A stretch of 64,000 bases of DNA, taken from the NCBI GenBank assembly GCA_021648845.1, contig JAKJHY010000004.1, positions 220,237-284,236 of the forward strand, in the 5' to 3' direction. The notes under the pieces were generated by a model that saw only the letters and a list, made by a program, of their open reading frames with translations, searched no databases and was not told the DNA's origin. Both the position numbers and the translations under genes were made by a program. Of this stretch, positions 1 to 7,447 are shown piece by piece. The stretch's first letter is position 1. The number at the start of each line of letters is the position of its first letter. Origin of the DNA: Mycobacterium sp. MBM (GTDB taxonomy: Bacteria; Actinomycetota; Actinomycetes; Mycobacteriales; Mycobacteriaceae).

Positions 1-28
1 GCGATGTGGCGGCCATTCGCGGGAGTGT

Positions 29-2218
29 TTACGGGTCGCGGGGCAGGCCGAGCAGACGCTCGGCGATGATATTGAGCTGCACCTCGCTGGTGCCACCGTA
101 GATCGTGGTGGCCCGGCTGAACAGCAGTCGTTCGGCCCACTTGCCCGGATCCTGCTCCTTGTCGCCGATGGCGCCGTCGGTGCCGAACGAGGACACCCCG
201 AACTCGGCGTAGCCCTGACCGGTTTTCATGGACAACAGCTTCGAGATCGCCGCAGCAGGCATCGGATCGCCACCGGCCAGCGTGAGCAGTGTCGAGCGCA
301 GGTTGAGCACCTTGGCGGCGTAGCCCTCGGCGATCAACTTGCCCGCATGGTTCTGTTCGATCTGGTCGAACTGCCCGTCGCGCACGAACTCCACGAACTG
401 ATCCAGGCTGGCCAAGAACGGCGGCTCTGCGCTGCCGATGGACACCCGCTCGTTGGTCAGGGTGTTGCGGCTGACCTCCCAGCCGCGGTTCACCTCACCG
501 AGCACCATCGAGTCCGGCACGAACGCATCGTCGATGAACACCGTGTTGAACATGGCGTCTCCGGTGAGTTCACGCAGCGGTTTCACCTCCACCCCTGGGG
601 AGGACATATCGATCAGGAAGTAGGTGATGCCTTGGTGTTTCGGAGCGCTCGGGTCCGTCCTCGCCAGCAGCGCACCCCACTGGGAGAACTGCGCCCCCGT
701 GGTCCAGATCTTCTGGCCGGTGATCCGCCAACCGCCGTCGACCTTGGTGGCCTTGGTGGTCAGGCTGGCCAGATCCGATCCGGCGCCCGGCTCGGAAAAC
801 AGCTGGCACCAGATCATCTCGCCGCGGAACGTCGGCGGTAGGAACTGCTGCTGCTGGGTATCGGTGCCGTAGGCGACGATGGACGGGATGATCCAGGCTG
901 CAATCCCCATCTGTGGGCGGGCGACCCGTCCGCTGGAGAATTCCTGAGCGATGATGATCTGCTCGATGGGCGTGGCATTGCGGCCCCACGGCTTGGGCAG
1001 ATGCGGTTGCACCCAGCCGCCCTCGGCGATCGCCGCGGTGCGTTCCTCGCGGGCAATGGCTTTCAGGGCGGCCACCTCGGCGCGGATCTCTTCTCGCACC
1101 TTCTCGGTGTCGGGATCCAGGTCGATGTCCAGCTTGCGCAGACCGTTGGCCGTGGCGGTGTCGACCACCCGCTGCGGGTAATCGGCGGCCCGGCCGAAGC
1201 TGGCGGCGAGAACCAGCGCGCGACGGTAGTACACGTTCGTGTCGTGCTCCCAGGTGAAGCCGATACCGCCGTGCACCTGGATGCACTCCTGGGCGGTGTG
1301 CTGCGCTGCCTCGGGCGCCAGGGTGCCGGCCACTGCTGCCGCGAACTCGTACTTGGAATCCTCTGAGCCACCGTTTAATTCGTCGATCGCGCGGGCGGCG
1401 TCCCAGACCGCCGCGGTGGCCCGCTCGGTCTCGGCGATCATGCCCGCGCACTTGTGTTTGATGGCCTGGAACTGCCCGATGGGTCGACCGAACTGTTCCC
1501 GGATCTTGGCGTATTCGGTCGCGGTATCGGTGGCCCAGCGGGCGACGCCGATGCACTCGGCCGACAGCAGCGTGGTGATCAGCGCCCGGGCGTGCTCGCG
1601 GCTGAGGGTGGACAGCACCCGGTCGCCGGGGACCTCGACGGCATTGGCGCGGACATGGGCCAGCGGCCGCAGCGGGTCGAGGCTCTTGACGTCCTCCAGC
1701 TCGAGCGTGTCGGCGTCGAGAGCGACCCACTCCTCGCTGCTGTCGATGGACACCGGCAGGACCAGCAATGCGGCCTGCGCGGCGGCCGGGACGGCGCGCG
1801 CCTCACCGCGGATGACGAGCTTGTCACCCTGACGGGTCGCGGTAAGTCCCGAGTCGATGGCGTAGGTGGCGATGGTGTCACCCGCGGCCAGGTCGCCGAG
1901 CAGTGGCGACTCGGCGTCGTGCGCGGAGATCAGCGCGCTGGCGATGGCCGACGGGACGAAGGGGCCCGGCACTGCGCCGTAACCGAACTCGGCGAGCGTG
2001 ATGGCCAACTCCAGCATCCCGAAGCCCTGGCCGCCGACGTTCTCGGAAAGGTGCACTCCCTGCAGACCCTGCTCGGCGGCGGCCTTCCAGTACGGCGGCG
2101 GGTTGGAGATCGGCGTCTCCAGGGCCTCGTGCAGGACGTCTGACGGGGCGACTTTGGCTACCAGGGACCGGACCGAGTCGGCCAGGTCATTGTGTTCAGA
2201 GTTGATCGCGATGGGCAC
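29..2218 (-). CDS. fadE6: Fused two-domain acyl-CoA dehydrogenase (FadE6-like)
   Basis: A 729-residue flavoprotein predicted to carry out alpha,beta-dehydrogenation of acyl-CoA in the cytosol. It contains two consecutive acyl-CoA dehydrogenase folds, roughly residues 1-360 and 370-729. The C-terminal copy has the clearest family motifs: an FSEPGAGSDLASL stretch, a WTTGAQ stretch and a YGGTSEVQLNIIAERLLGLP ending typical of the family. The N-terminal half keeps the QVHGGIGFTWEHD-type segment. Length and architecture match M. tuberculosis FadE6 (Rv0271c, about 731 aa, from memory), which also lies at this end of the ESX-3 neighbourhood. The start is GTG at 2218 with GGAGG about 10 bases upstream. 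Acyl chain preference cannot be read from sequence. Confidence 0.9.
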   Translation of the reverse strand: MPIAINSEHNDLADSVRSLVAKVAPSDVLHEALETPISNPPPYWKAAAEQGLQGVHLSENVGGQGFGMLELAITLAEFGYGAVPGPFVPSAIASALISAHDAESPLLGDLAAGDTIATYAIDSGLTATRQGDKLVIRGEARAVPAAAQAALLVLPVSIDSSEEWVALDADTLELEDVKSLDPLRPLAHVRANAVEVPGDRVLSTLSREHARALITTLLSAECIGVARWATDTATEYAKIREQFGRPIGQFQAIKHKCAGMIAETERATAAVWDAARAIDELNGGSEDSKYEFAAAVAGTLAPEAAQHTAQECIQVHGGIGFTWEHDTNVYYRRALVLAASFGRAADYPQRVVDTATANGLRKLDIDLDPDTEKVREEIRAEVAALKAIAREERTAAIAEGGWVQPHLPKPWGRNATPIEQIIIAQEFSSGRVARPQMGIAAWIIPSIVAYGTDTQQQQFLPPTFRGEMIWCQLFSEPGAGSDLASLTTKATKVDGGWRITGQKIWTTGAQFSQWGALLARTDPSAPKHQGITYFLIDMSSPGVEVKPLRELTGDAMFNTVFIDDAFVPDSMVLGEVNRGWEVSRNTLTNERVSIGSAEPPFLASLDQFVEFVRDGQFDQIEQNHAGKLIAEGYAAKVLNLRSTLLTLAGGDPMPAAAISKLLSMKTGQGYAEFGVSSFGTDGAIGDKEQDPGKWAERLLFSRATTIYGGTSEVQLNIIAERLLGLPRDP

Positions 2219-2248
2219 GCTTTACCTCCATGGGGCAACTTCCCTATT

Positions 2249-2260
2249 AACCGGTCGGTT
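2249..2260. promoter_or_regulatory. Putative TetR-type operator upstream of fadE6
   Basis: The sequence AACCGGTCGGTT has 5-base arms AACCG/CGGTT around GT and lies about 30 bases upstream of the fadE6 start codon. Similar short palindromes are common in promoters of TetR-controlled mycobacterial lipid genes. The assignment to a regulator is inference. Confidence 0.35.
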
Positions 2261-2304
2261 GGGTTTCGAGGGTACCCCGCGGTGACAGGGGCCACACATC
2301 TGCC

Positions 2305-3270
2305 CTAGCTGACCTGGTTCACCACGTTGGCAAGCTCGCGGCCGTCCCGCAGCCGCCGGCAGTTGTCTATCGCCGCCTCCAGATAGCGGCGCATGGTGTC
2401 GACCGTGTACCAGGTGACGTGCGGCGTCAGCACCACGTTGTCCAGTGCGAGCAGCGGATTGTCGGGTTCCACGGGTTCGGTGGCGAAGACGTCCAGGCCG
2501 GCCGCGGCCAACCGGCCACCACGCAACGCCTCGGCCAGGGCCTGCTCGTCGACGATCGGTCCGCGGGCGGTGTTGACGAGCACCGCATCGGGCCTCATCA
2601 GCGCCAGCGCGTCCCGGTCGAGCAGGTGCCGGGTCGCCGGCGTCAGCGGCAGGTGCAGCGAGACGATGTCGCTGGCGGCCAATAGCGCCGGCAGCGGCCG
2701 CCAGTCGGGGTGACCGTCGTCGCGGGTGCTGGTGTGCAGCACCCGGGCGCCCAACGTCTTCAGCACCGTCTCGACCTGTTTGGCGATATTCCCATAACCG
2801 ACCAGTCCGACCGTGCAGCCGCCGATATCGCGGACCGTCTCACCCAGGCTCGGGTCCGAAGGCCAGCCGCGGCCCGCACGGGTGGCGCGGTCCAGCACCG
2901 GCAGCCTGCGCAACGCGGCGAGCATCAACAGCAACGTGCCCTCGGTGACCGACGGGGCGTTGGCACCGGGCATGTTGGCGACGGCGATCCCGGCGCGGGT
3001 CGCCGCGTCGACATCGATGGTGTTCACCCCCGCGCCCATCTTGTGCACCAGCCGGCATCGGGTGGCCAGTTCCAGGTCGGCGGCAGACAGCGGGCGCAGC
3101 ACGTGCCAGATCACGTCGGCCTCGGGCAGCTCCTGGTCCAAGGTGCTGTCATCGTCCTCGGCGCACCACCGGACGTCGAGCCAATCCGATTCTGCGGCAA
3201 CGATATCGAGTACCCGTTGGCCGGGGGTGAAATGAGCCAGAACCTTCAGCGCCACCGTTTCGCGATCCAC
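2305..3270 (-). CDS. D-isomer-specific 2-hydroxyacid dehydrogenase
   Basis: An NAD(P)-dependent oxidoreductase of about 321 aa that would interconvert 2-oxoacids and D-2-hydroxyacids. The nucleotide-binding loop is GLVGYGNIAKQ. The catalytic set is visible: Arg in NTARGPIVDE, Glu in DVFATEPVE and His in LTPHVTWY. The GTG start at 3270 begins VDRETVALKVLAHF. An upstream extension of the frame exists but lies inside the preceding hydrolase gene and looks like out-of-frame translation, so it is excluded. The gene overlaps the end of that hydrolase by 25 bases, suggesting one transcript TetR-hydrolase-dehydrogenase. I do not recall it at this position in M. tuberculosis, so it may be a lineage-specific insertion. 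Substrate unknown. Confidence 0.85.
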   Translation of the reverse strand: MDRETVALKVLAHFTPGQRVLDIVAAESDWLDVRWCAEDDDSTLDQELPEADVIWHVLRPLSAADLELATRCRLVHKMGAGVNTIDVDAATRAGIAVANMPGANAPSVTEGTLLLMLAALRRLPVLDRATRAGRGWPSDPSLGETVRDIGGCTVGLVGYGNIAKQVETVLKTLGARVLHTSTRDDGHPDWRPLPALLAASDIVSLHLPLTPATRHLLDRDALALMRPDAVLVNTARGPIVDEQALAEALRGGRLAAAGLDVFATEPVEPDNPLLALDNVVLTPHVTWYTVDTMRRYLEAAIDNCRRLRDGRELANVVNQVS

Positions 3271-4379
3271 GTGGCGATGGTATCGGCCTGCTCGCTGCGC
3301 GCGCCCGGGGTGGTGAAGTAGTGGTCGGTGTCGATCGAAAGCAGCGCCTTGTCGGTGCTGCCGAGGGCGTCGTGGATCCGGCGGGCATCGGACGGATAGA
3401 CGCCGGTGTCCTGGTCGGCGTTGATCACCAGAGCGGGGCAGTCGATGAGAGCGAGATGAGGTTCGGCCCTGGTCTGGGCGTGGCGCAGGCTCCACATGCC
3501 GATCCAGTTGCGCAAGGTGCAGGCGGCCGCGATGCCGAACGCGGATCGGTTCGCCTTGATCGGGGGCCCGGCGTAACACATGTTGGGTTGGCGTCTGGTC
3601 GGTTCCAGGGTGGGGTCGACCATCCGAGGGTCGGCCCAGGTACGCAACACCGTGAACGGCCGGTCCGAATAGCCGGCGGCGCGAACGCGTTTGAGTTCGG
3701 CCTCGGCCCAGTCGGTGATGGCATCGTTGCGGGCGACCTGTGCGGCGCGGTACCGGGTGACGAAGTCCGCGGAGTAGGGCGGCCCATTGTTCGTGTCGAA
3801 CAGGTCGAGACCGGGATCGGTTCCCAGTGCGTCGTTCTCATCGGTGACCGAGGCGTCCATCCAGGCGGTGAGTACATCGGGCCGGCCGGGGTGTGCGGCG
3901 CTGGCCACGTAGCCGTCGGCGACGGGCAGGTCGGTGAGGCCGGCGGCCGGTCGCATCCCCTCCAGTGCACTGACGTGGTGATGTTTCGCCTGCGCCTGAT
4001 AGGCGGCCATCAGCGAGCCGCCACCCGAATTGCCGAGTAGCACCACGGTTTCGATACCCTGCACCTCCCGCAGCCAGCGGATTCCGACGCCGATGTCGAC
4101 GAGGGCGTGATCCAGCAGGAAGGTGCTTTCGAACCCGCGGAAGCGGGTGTTCCAGCCCAGGAATCCGATTCCGCGGGTGGCCAGGTAGTCGGCCAGATAA
4201 TGTTCGGAGAAGTCGATCTGATAGTGCGTCGCGATCACCGCGATCTTGGGCTTGCGGCCGACCCCGCGGTGGTAGAGCCCCTGGCAGGGATGCCCGCCGG
4301 CACCGGCCCGGCGGGCGGTCGGTGAGTCCATGCCGACGAATTCCCGGGTCACCCCCGGCGTCGGAGCCTTCGTCGTCAT
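3246..4379 (-). CDS. Alpha/beta hydrolase (Rv0272c-like)
   Basis: A 377-residue alpha/beta-hydrolase. The nucleophile elbow is GNSGG (in VVLLGNSGGGSLMA), the acid is likely the Asp in INADQDTGVYP, and the catalytic His is in DTDHYFTTPG near the C-terminus. There is no signal peptide, so it is probably cytosolic. ATG at 4379 overlaps the stop of the upstream TetR gene by four bases (ATGA), so the two are translationally coupled and probably co-regulated. Position and length fit M. tuberculosis Rv0272c as I remember it. Ester, lactone or thioester substrates are possible and cannot be distinguished. Confidence 0.85.
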   Translation of the reverse strand: MTTKAPTPGVTREFVGMDSPTARRAGAGGHPCQGLYHRGVGRKPKIAVIATHYQIDFSEHYLADYLATRGIGFLGWNTRFRGFESTFLLDHALVDIGVGIRWLREVQGIETVVLLGNSGGGSLMAAYQAQAKHHHVSALEGMRPAAGLTDLPVADGYVASAAHPGRPDVLTAWMDASVTDENDALGTDPGLDLFDTNNGPPYSADFVTRYRAAQVARNDAITDWAEAELKRVRAAGYSDRPFTVLRTWADPRMVDPTLEPTRRQPNMCYAGPPIKANRSAFGIAAACTLRNWIGMWSLRHAQTRAEPHLALIDCPALVINADQDTGVYPSDARRIHDALGSTDKALLSIDTDHYFTTPGARSEQADTIATWIAKRWR

Positions 4380-4999
4380 GGCAGCGATGGCTCCTTGTGG
4401 TAGATCGTGCGCTCGAATATCGCGGCCAGTGTGGCGATGCACGCGTCGTCGTCGGCGGTCTGCGCGCCGGTGCCCGAAAGTTGGGTGTAGCAGAACTGGT
4501 TGAGCATGGAGACCAGTGCCACGGCGATGAGATGCGGGTCATCGCCCGCGCAGTAACCATCGCGCTGGGCGCGCTGGACCATCTTCGTGATCAGTGCGAT
4601 GGGCAGGGCGCAGATCTCGGCCCAGTGCTGCGCGAAATCCTCGCTGACCATCGCGAGTTGGGATACCGCGATGATCTCGGCCAGCCGATGCCGGTAGGTG
4701 TGCCAGTGGGCGGCCGCGGCAGCGTGTGCGCGCTCGGCATTGCTCAGTCCGGGTTCGTTGGCCGCGATCACCCGGTCGCGGGCTTCGTCGCGGAAGCGGA
4801 TGGCCCATTCGCGCACCATCGCTTCCTTGGAGTCGTAGTAGTTGTAGTAGGACGCGGTGGAGCGACCGGCTTCGGTGGCGATATCGGCGATGGTGGTGGC
4901 CAGAATTCCCTTGCGCGCGATCACGGTGCGTGCGGCGGCATCGATGGCTGCCTGCGTCTGGCGCCCGCGGGCGGTGGGCAGCTCAACCCGAGCGGTCAC
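4376..4999 (-). CDS. TetR-family transcriptional regulator (Rv0273c-like)
   Basis: A 207-residue repressor. The N-terminal helix-turn-helix is clear (TIADIATEAGRSTASYYNYYDSKEAM, roughly residues 35-60) and is followed by an all-helical ligand-binding domain. The GTG start at 4999 (VTARVELPTARGRQ) is chosen because sequence further upstream reads into the intergenic operator. It is first in a coupled run with the alpha/beta hydrolase and hydroxyacid dehydrogenase and divergent from the VOC gene. A perfect 9+9 palindrome lies 22 bases upstream of its start, so it probably represses both directions. Ligand unknown. Confidence 0.9.
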   Translation of the reverse strand: MTARVELPTARGRQTQAAIDAAARTVIARKGILATTIADIATEAGRSTASYYNYYDSKEAMVREWAIRFRDEARDRVIAANEPGLSNAERAHAAAAAHWHTYRHRLAEIIAVSQLAMVSEDFAQHWAEICALPIALITKMVQRAQRDGYCAGDDPHLIAVALVSMLNQFCYTQLSGTGAQTADDDACIATLAAIFERTIYHKEPSLP

Positions 5000-5020
5000 G
5001 GGATCCCTTCGTTGATCGAA

Positions 5021-5044
5021 TCTGAATCTGATGTTAGATTCAGA
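5021..5044. promoter_or_regulatory. Perfect inverted repeat, putative TetR operator
   Basis: Arms TCTGAATCT (5021-5029) and AGATTCAGA (5036-5044) are exact complements around GATGTT. The site sits between the divergent TetR gene (start 4999) and the VOC gene (start 5078), where an autorepressor would act on both promoters. Binding is inferred. Confidence 0.65.
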
Positions 5045-5077
5045 ATCGGATCTGCGCCAGCGGTGGGAGTACTCGTC

Positions 5078-5653
5078 ATGATCAAGCCCGACAACCCCAA
5101 CTCGGAGTTTCAACTCGGGGGGATCAACCATGTCGCATTGGTGTGTTCGGACATGCAGCGCACGGTCGACTTCTATTCCGGCGTGCTCGGGATGCCGTTG
5201 ATCAAATCCCTCGACTTGCCCGGTGGGATGGGCCAGCACTTCTTCTTCGATGCCGGCAACGGCGATTGCGTGGCCTTCTTCTGGTTCACCGATGCCCCGG
5301 ACGGGATACCCGGGGTATCGGCCCCGGTGGCGTTGCCCGGACTGGGCGAGATCACCAGTGCGGTGACCACGATGAATCACCTTGCCTTCCACGTGCCTGC
5401 CGAGAAGTTCGACGAGTATCGGGAGAAGCTGAAGGCCAAGGGTGTGCGGGTCGGGCCGGTGCTCAACCATGACGAGAGCGAATGGCAGGCCTCGCCGACC
5501 CTGCACCCTGGGGTGTACGTCCGTTCGTTCTACTTCCAGGACCCCGACGGCATCACCTTGGAGTTCGCTTGCTGGATCAAGGAATTCACCGAGGCCGACA
5601 CCGCCACGGTGCCCAAGACTGCGGCTGACCGCCGGCCGCGCGCGGCGGTCTAA
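5078..5653 (+). CDS. VOC-superfamily (glyoxalase/extradiol dioxygenase-like) protein
   Basis: A 191-residue metal-dependent VOC-fold protein. Paired beta-alpha-beta modules are evident: GGINHVALVCSDMQRTVDFYSGVLGMPL near residue 12 and MNHLAFHVP near residue 105. The C-terminal YFQDPDGITLEFACW supplies the usual Glu metal ligand, and the His in INHVAL is the usual N-terminal ligand. The start ATG at 5078 has GGGAG about 8 bases upstream. It is divergent from a TetR gene across a palindromic operator and corresponds in position to M. tuberculosis Rv0274. The substrate is not deducible; lyase, isomerase and dioxygenase activities are all possible. Confidence 0.85.
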   Translation: MIKPDNPNSEFQLGGINHVALVCSDMQRTVDFYSGVLGMPLIKSLDLPGGMGQHFFFDAGNGDCVAFFWFTDAPDGIPGVSAPVALPGLGEITSAVTTMNHLAFHVPAEKFDEYREKLKAKGVRVGPVLNHDESEWQASPTLHPGVYVRSFYFQDPDGITLEFACWIKEFTEADTATVPKTAADRRPRAAV

Positions 5654-6267
5654 CCCCGGCGGGGGTCGGGGAAGGTATCGAGCAGCGCGGTCAGGAAGTC
5701 GATCAGCTCCTCGCGACTCAGCGCGATGGAGCCCGCGAGCCAGCCGTGCAGGGTCTGGTTGACTCCGCCGACGATGAAATGCGCGAGGGCCTTGATCTGG
5801 TCGCTGTCCTGCTGGTTCAGCACGGCCTGCGCGTGCTGGCCGGCCAGTACGGCGAAGAACCCGCCTAGTTCGGCGCGCTTGCGCCCCAGGACCGCATTGG
5901 ACAGCTGGGGGTCGAAGAGCAACTTTCCGATTCGCGCATCGTCCCCGATGGTCCGCACCAGGTTCGTGATGCCGGCCCGGTTCTGTTCCGGCGGGGCGAC
6001 GGCCGCGACGGCGGCCTGGGTGGTGGTCGCGATGGAGTCGATCACGGAGTCGAACACCGCCGCAACGAACTCGTCCTTATCGGCGAACGCCTCGTAGAAG
6101 TGGCGGGTGGCGATACCGGACTTGCGGCAGATGGCCCGCACGGTGAGCTCGTCGTACGTCTCGCCGAGGAGATCCAGCCCGGCTTCCAGGAGGCGGTGGC
6201 GCCGCTCGGCAAGCCGTTGCGCTGCCGCGACACCGCGATAGGGCCGCAGCTGCGTCATATCGCCCAT
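5650..6267 (-). CDS. TetR-family transcriptional regulator (Rv0275c-like)
   Basis: A 205-residue regulator with an N-terminal helix-turn-helix (LTVRAICRKSGIATRHFYEAFADKDEFVAAV, roughly residues 40-70) and a helical ligand domain. The stop overlaps the stop of the convergent VOC gene by four bases. It is divergent from the MpaB-like gene at 6338, its most likely target. An alternative start three codons downstream (MTQLRPYRG) is possible. Corresponds in order to M. tuberculosis Rv0275c. Confidence 0.88.
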   Translation of the reverse strand: MGDMTQLRPYRGVAAAQRLAERRHRLLEAGLDLLGETYDELTVRAICRKSGIATRHFYEAFADKDEFVAAVFDSVIDSIATTTQAAVAAVAPPEQNRAGITNLVRTIGDDARIGKLLFDPQLSNAVLGRKRAELGGFFAVLAGQHAQAVLNQQDSDQIKALAHFIVGGVNQTLHGWLAGSIALSREELIDFLTALLDTFPDPRRG

Positions 6268-6337
6268 CTTGACACCCGTCCAGCCGACGGTGCAATATCA
6301 GGAAACATTCGTTCTCACTTTGAGTGCAGAGGTGTCC

Positions 6338-7216
6338 ATGACGATCGTCGAACGCCCCATCGGCCAGGCCGGCGGCGTGCCGGCTCGTCGGCGCCGCTGG
6401 GGTGCGACCGTCGACGACGGGCTGATGGGGGTTGCGTTGCTGGCCGGTCCGGCGAACGTGGTCATGCAGCTGGCCCGCCCCGGGGTGGGTTACGGCGTCA
6501 TGGAGAGCACCGTCGAAAGCGGTCGTGTCGATCGGCACCCCGTCAAGCGAGCCCGCACGACGTTCACCTACCTGGCGGTGGCCGGTCGCGGCACCGACGC
6601 CCAGAAGGCGGCGTTCCGGCGCGCGGTCAACGGGGCGCACGCCCAGGTGCGTTCGACCGCGGCGAGCCCGGTCGAGTACAACGCCTTCGACAAGGACCTG
6701 CAGATGTGGGTCGCCGCCTGTCTGTACAAGGGATCGGTCGACATCCAGCGGATGTTCGTCGGGGAAATGGACGACGAGACCGCCGACAGGCACTACCTGG
6801 ACGGCATGACGCTGGGCACCACCTTGCAGGTACCGGCCGAGATGTGGCCCGCCGACCGCGCTGCCTTCGACACGTATTGGCAGGAACAGCTGGACAAGGT
6901 GCACATCGACGATGCGATCCGCGAGTATCTGTATCCGATCGCGGTCGGGCGCCTGCGTGGACTGCGGCTGCCCGGGGGCCTACAGCGGCTGCACGAACAG
7001 ACCACCGCGCTGATCACCACCGGCTTCCTGCCGGAACGTTTCCGCCAGGAAATGCGGTTGCCCTGGGACCCACAGCGCCAGCGCCGCTTCGACAGGTTGA
7101 TCGGTGCACTCCGGGCAGCCAACGACGCGGCACCCGGCGCGGTCCGGCAGTTCCCGTTCAACGTCCTGCTCAAGGATCTCGATTGGCGTATCCGCACGGG
7201 CCGCCCACTCGTCTGA
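6338..7216 (+). CDS. Oxygenase MpaB family / DUF2236 protein (Rv0276-like)
   Basis: A 292-residue member of the DUF2236 (MpaB/latex-clearing-protein-like) family of predicted heme-dependent oxygenases. Recognisable segments are the N-terminal GVALLAGPANVVMQLARPGVGYGV, the RTTFTYLAVAGRG stretch, and a central region ending VGRLRGLRLPGGLQ. There is no signal peptide. ATG at 6338 (MTIVERPIGQ) is preferred over an in-frame start at 6269 because the extra residues fall in the divergent promoter region shared with the TetR gene. Substrate unknown. Corresponds in order to Rv0276. Confidence 0.75.
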   Translation: MTIVERPIGQAGGVPARRRRWGATVDDGLMGVALLAGPANVVMQLARPGVGYGVMESTVESGRVDRHPVKRARTTFTYLAVAGRGTDAQKAAFRRAVNGAHAQVRSTAASPVEYNAFDKDLQMWVAACLYKGSVDIQRMFVGEMDDETADRHYLDGMTLGTTLQVPAEMWPADRAAFDTYWQEQLDKVHIDDAIREYLYPIAVGRLRGLRLPGGLQRLHEQTTALITTGFLPERFRQEMRLPWDPQRQRRFDRLIGALRAANDAAPGAVRQFPFNVLLKDLDWRIRTGRPLV

Positions 7217-7278
7217 CGGGCCCGCCGGGATGATTTGCTGACACGCCGCATCCATCCGGCTGTCGGCGGTGAGCGCCG

Positions 7279-7301
7279 CGCGGCCGGTGTGGCGGGCCGC
7301 G
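7279..7301 (+). terminator. Possible hairpin terminator after the MpaB-like gene
   Basis: Arms CGCGGCC and GGCCGCG are exact complements around a 9-base loop, 63 bases after the upstream stop. There is no U-tract, as is common in mycobacteria. Evidence is limited to the stem. Confidence 0.25.
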
Positions 7302-7358
7302 TCGTGTCGTCTGGTGATCGGCATCACCGGTACGGCGGACCCCGAACGTCTCGACAGG

Positions 7359-7377
7359 TTAGTTTATGCAATGCTAA
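7359..7377. promoter_or_regulatory. IdeR-like iron box 1 upstream of ESX-3
   Basis: The 19-mer TTAGTTTATGCAATGCTAA matches the IdeR consensus TTAGGTTAGGCTAACCTAA at about 14 of 19 positions by my count. It lies about 70 bases upstream of eccA3. IdeR control of ESX-3 is established in mycobacteria; binding at this site is inferred. Confidence 0.55.
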
Positions 7378-7383
7378 CTTCGG

Positions 7384-7402
7384 CGGAGTTAGCCTAGCCA
7401 TA
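7384..7402. promoter_or_regulatory. IdeR-like iron box 2 upstream of ESX-3
   Basis: This region contains the core GTTAGCCTAGCC, which resembles the left and central part of the IdeR consensus. It is placed seven bases after box 1, an arrangement consistent with two IdeR dimers covering the promoter. AAAGGAG follows shortly downstream. Confidence 0.55.
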
Positions 7403-7447
7403 CCAAAGGAGACGGCAGGGGGGCGTGCGCTTCTTTGCGAATGACAC

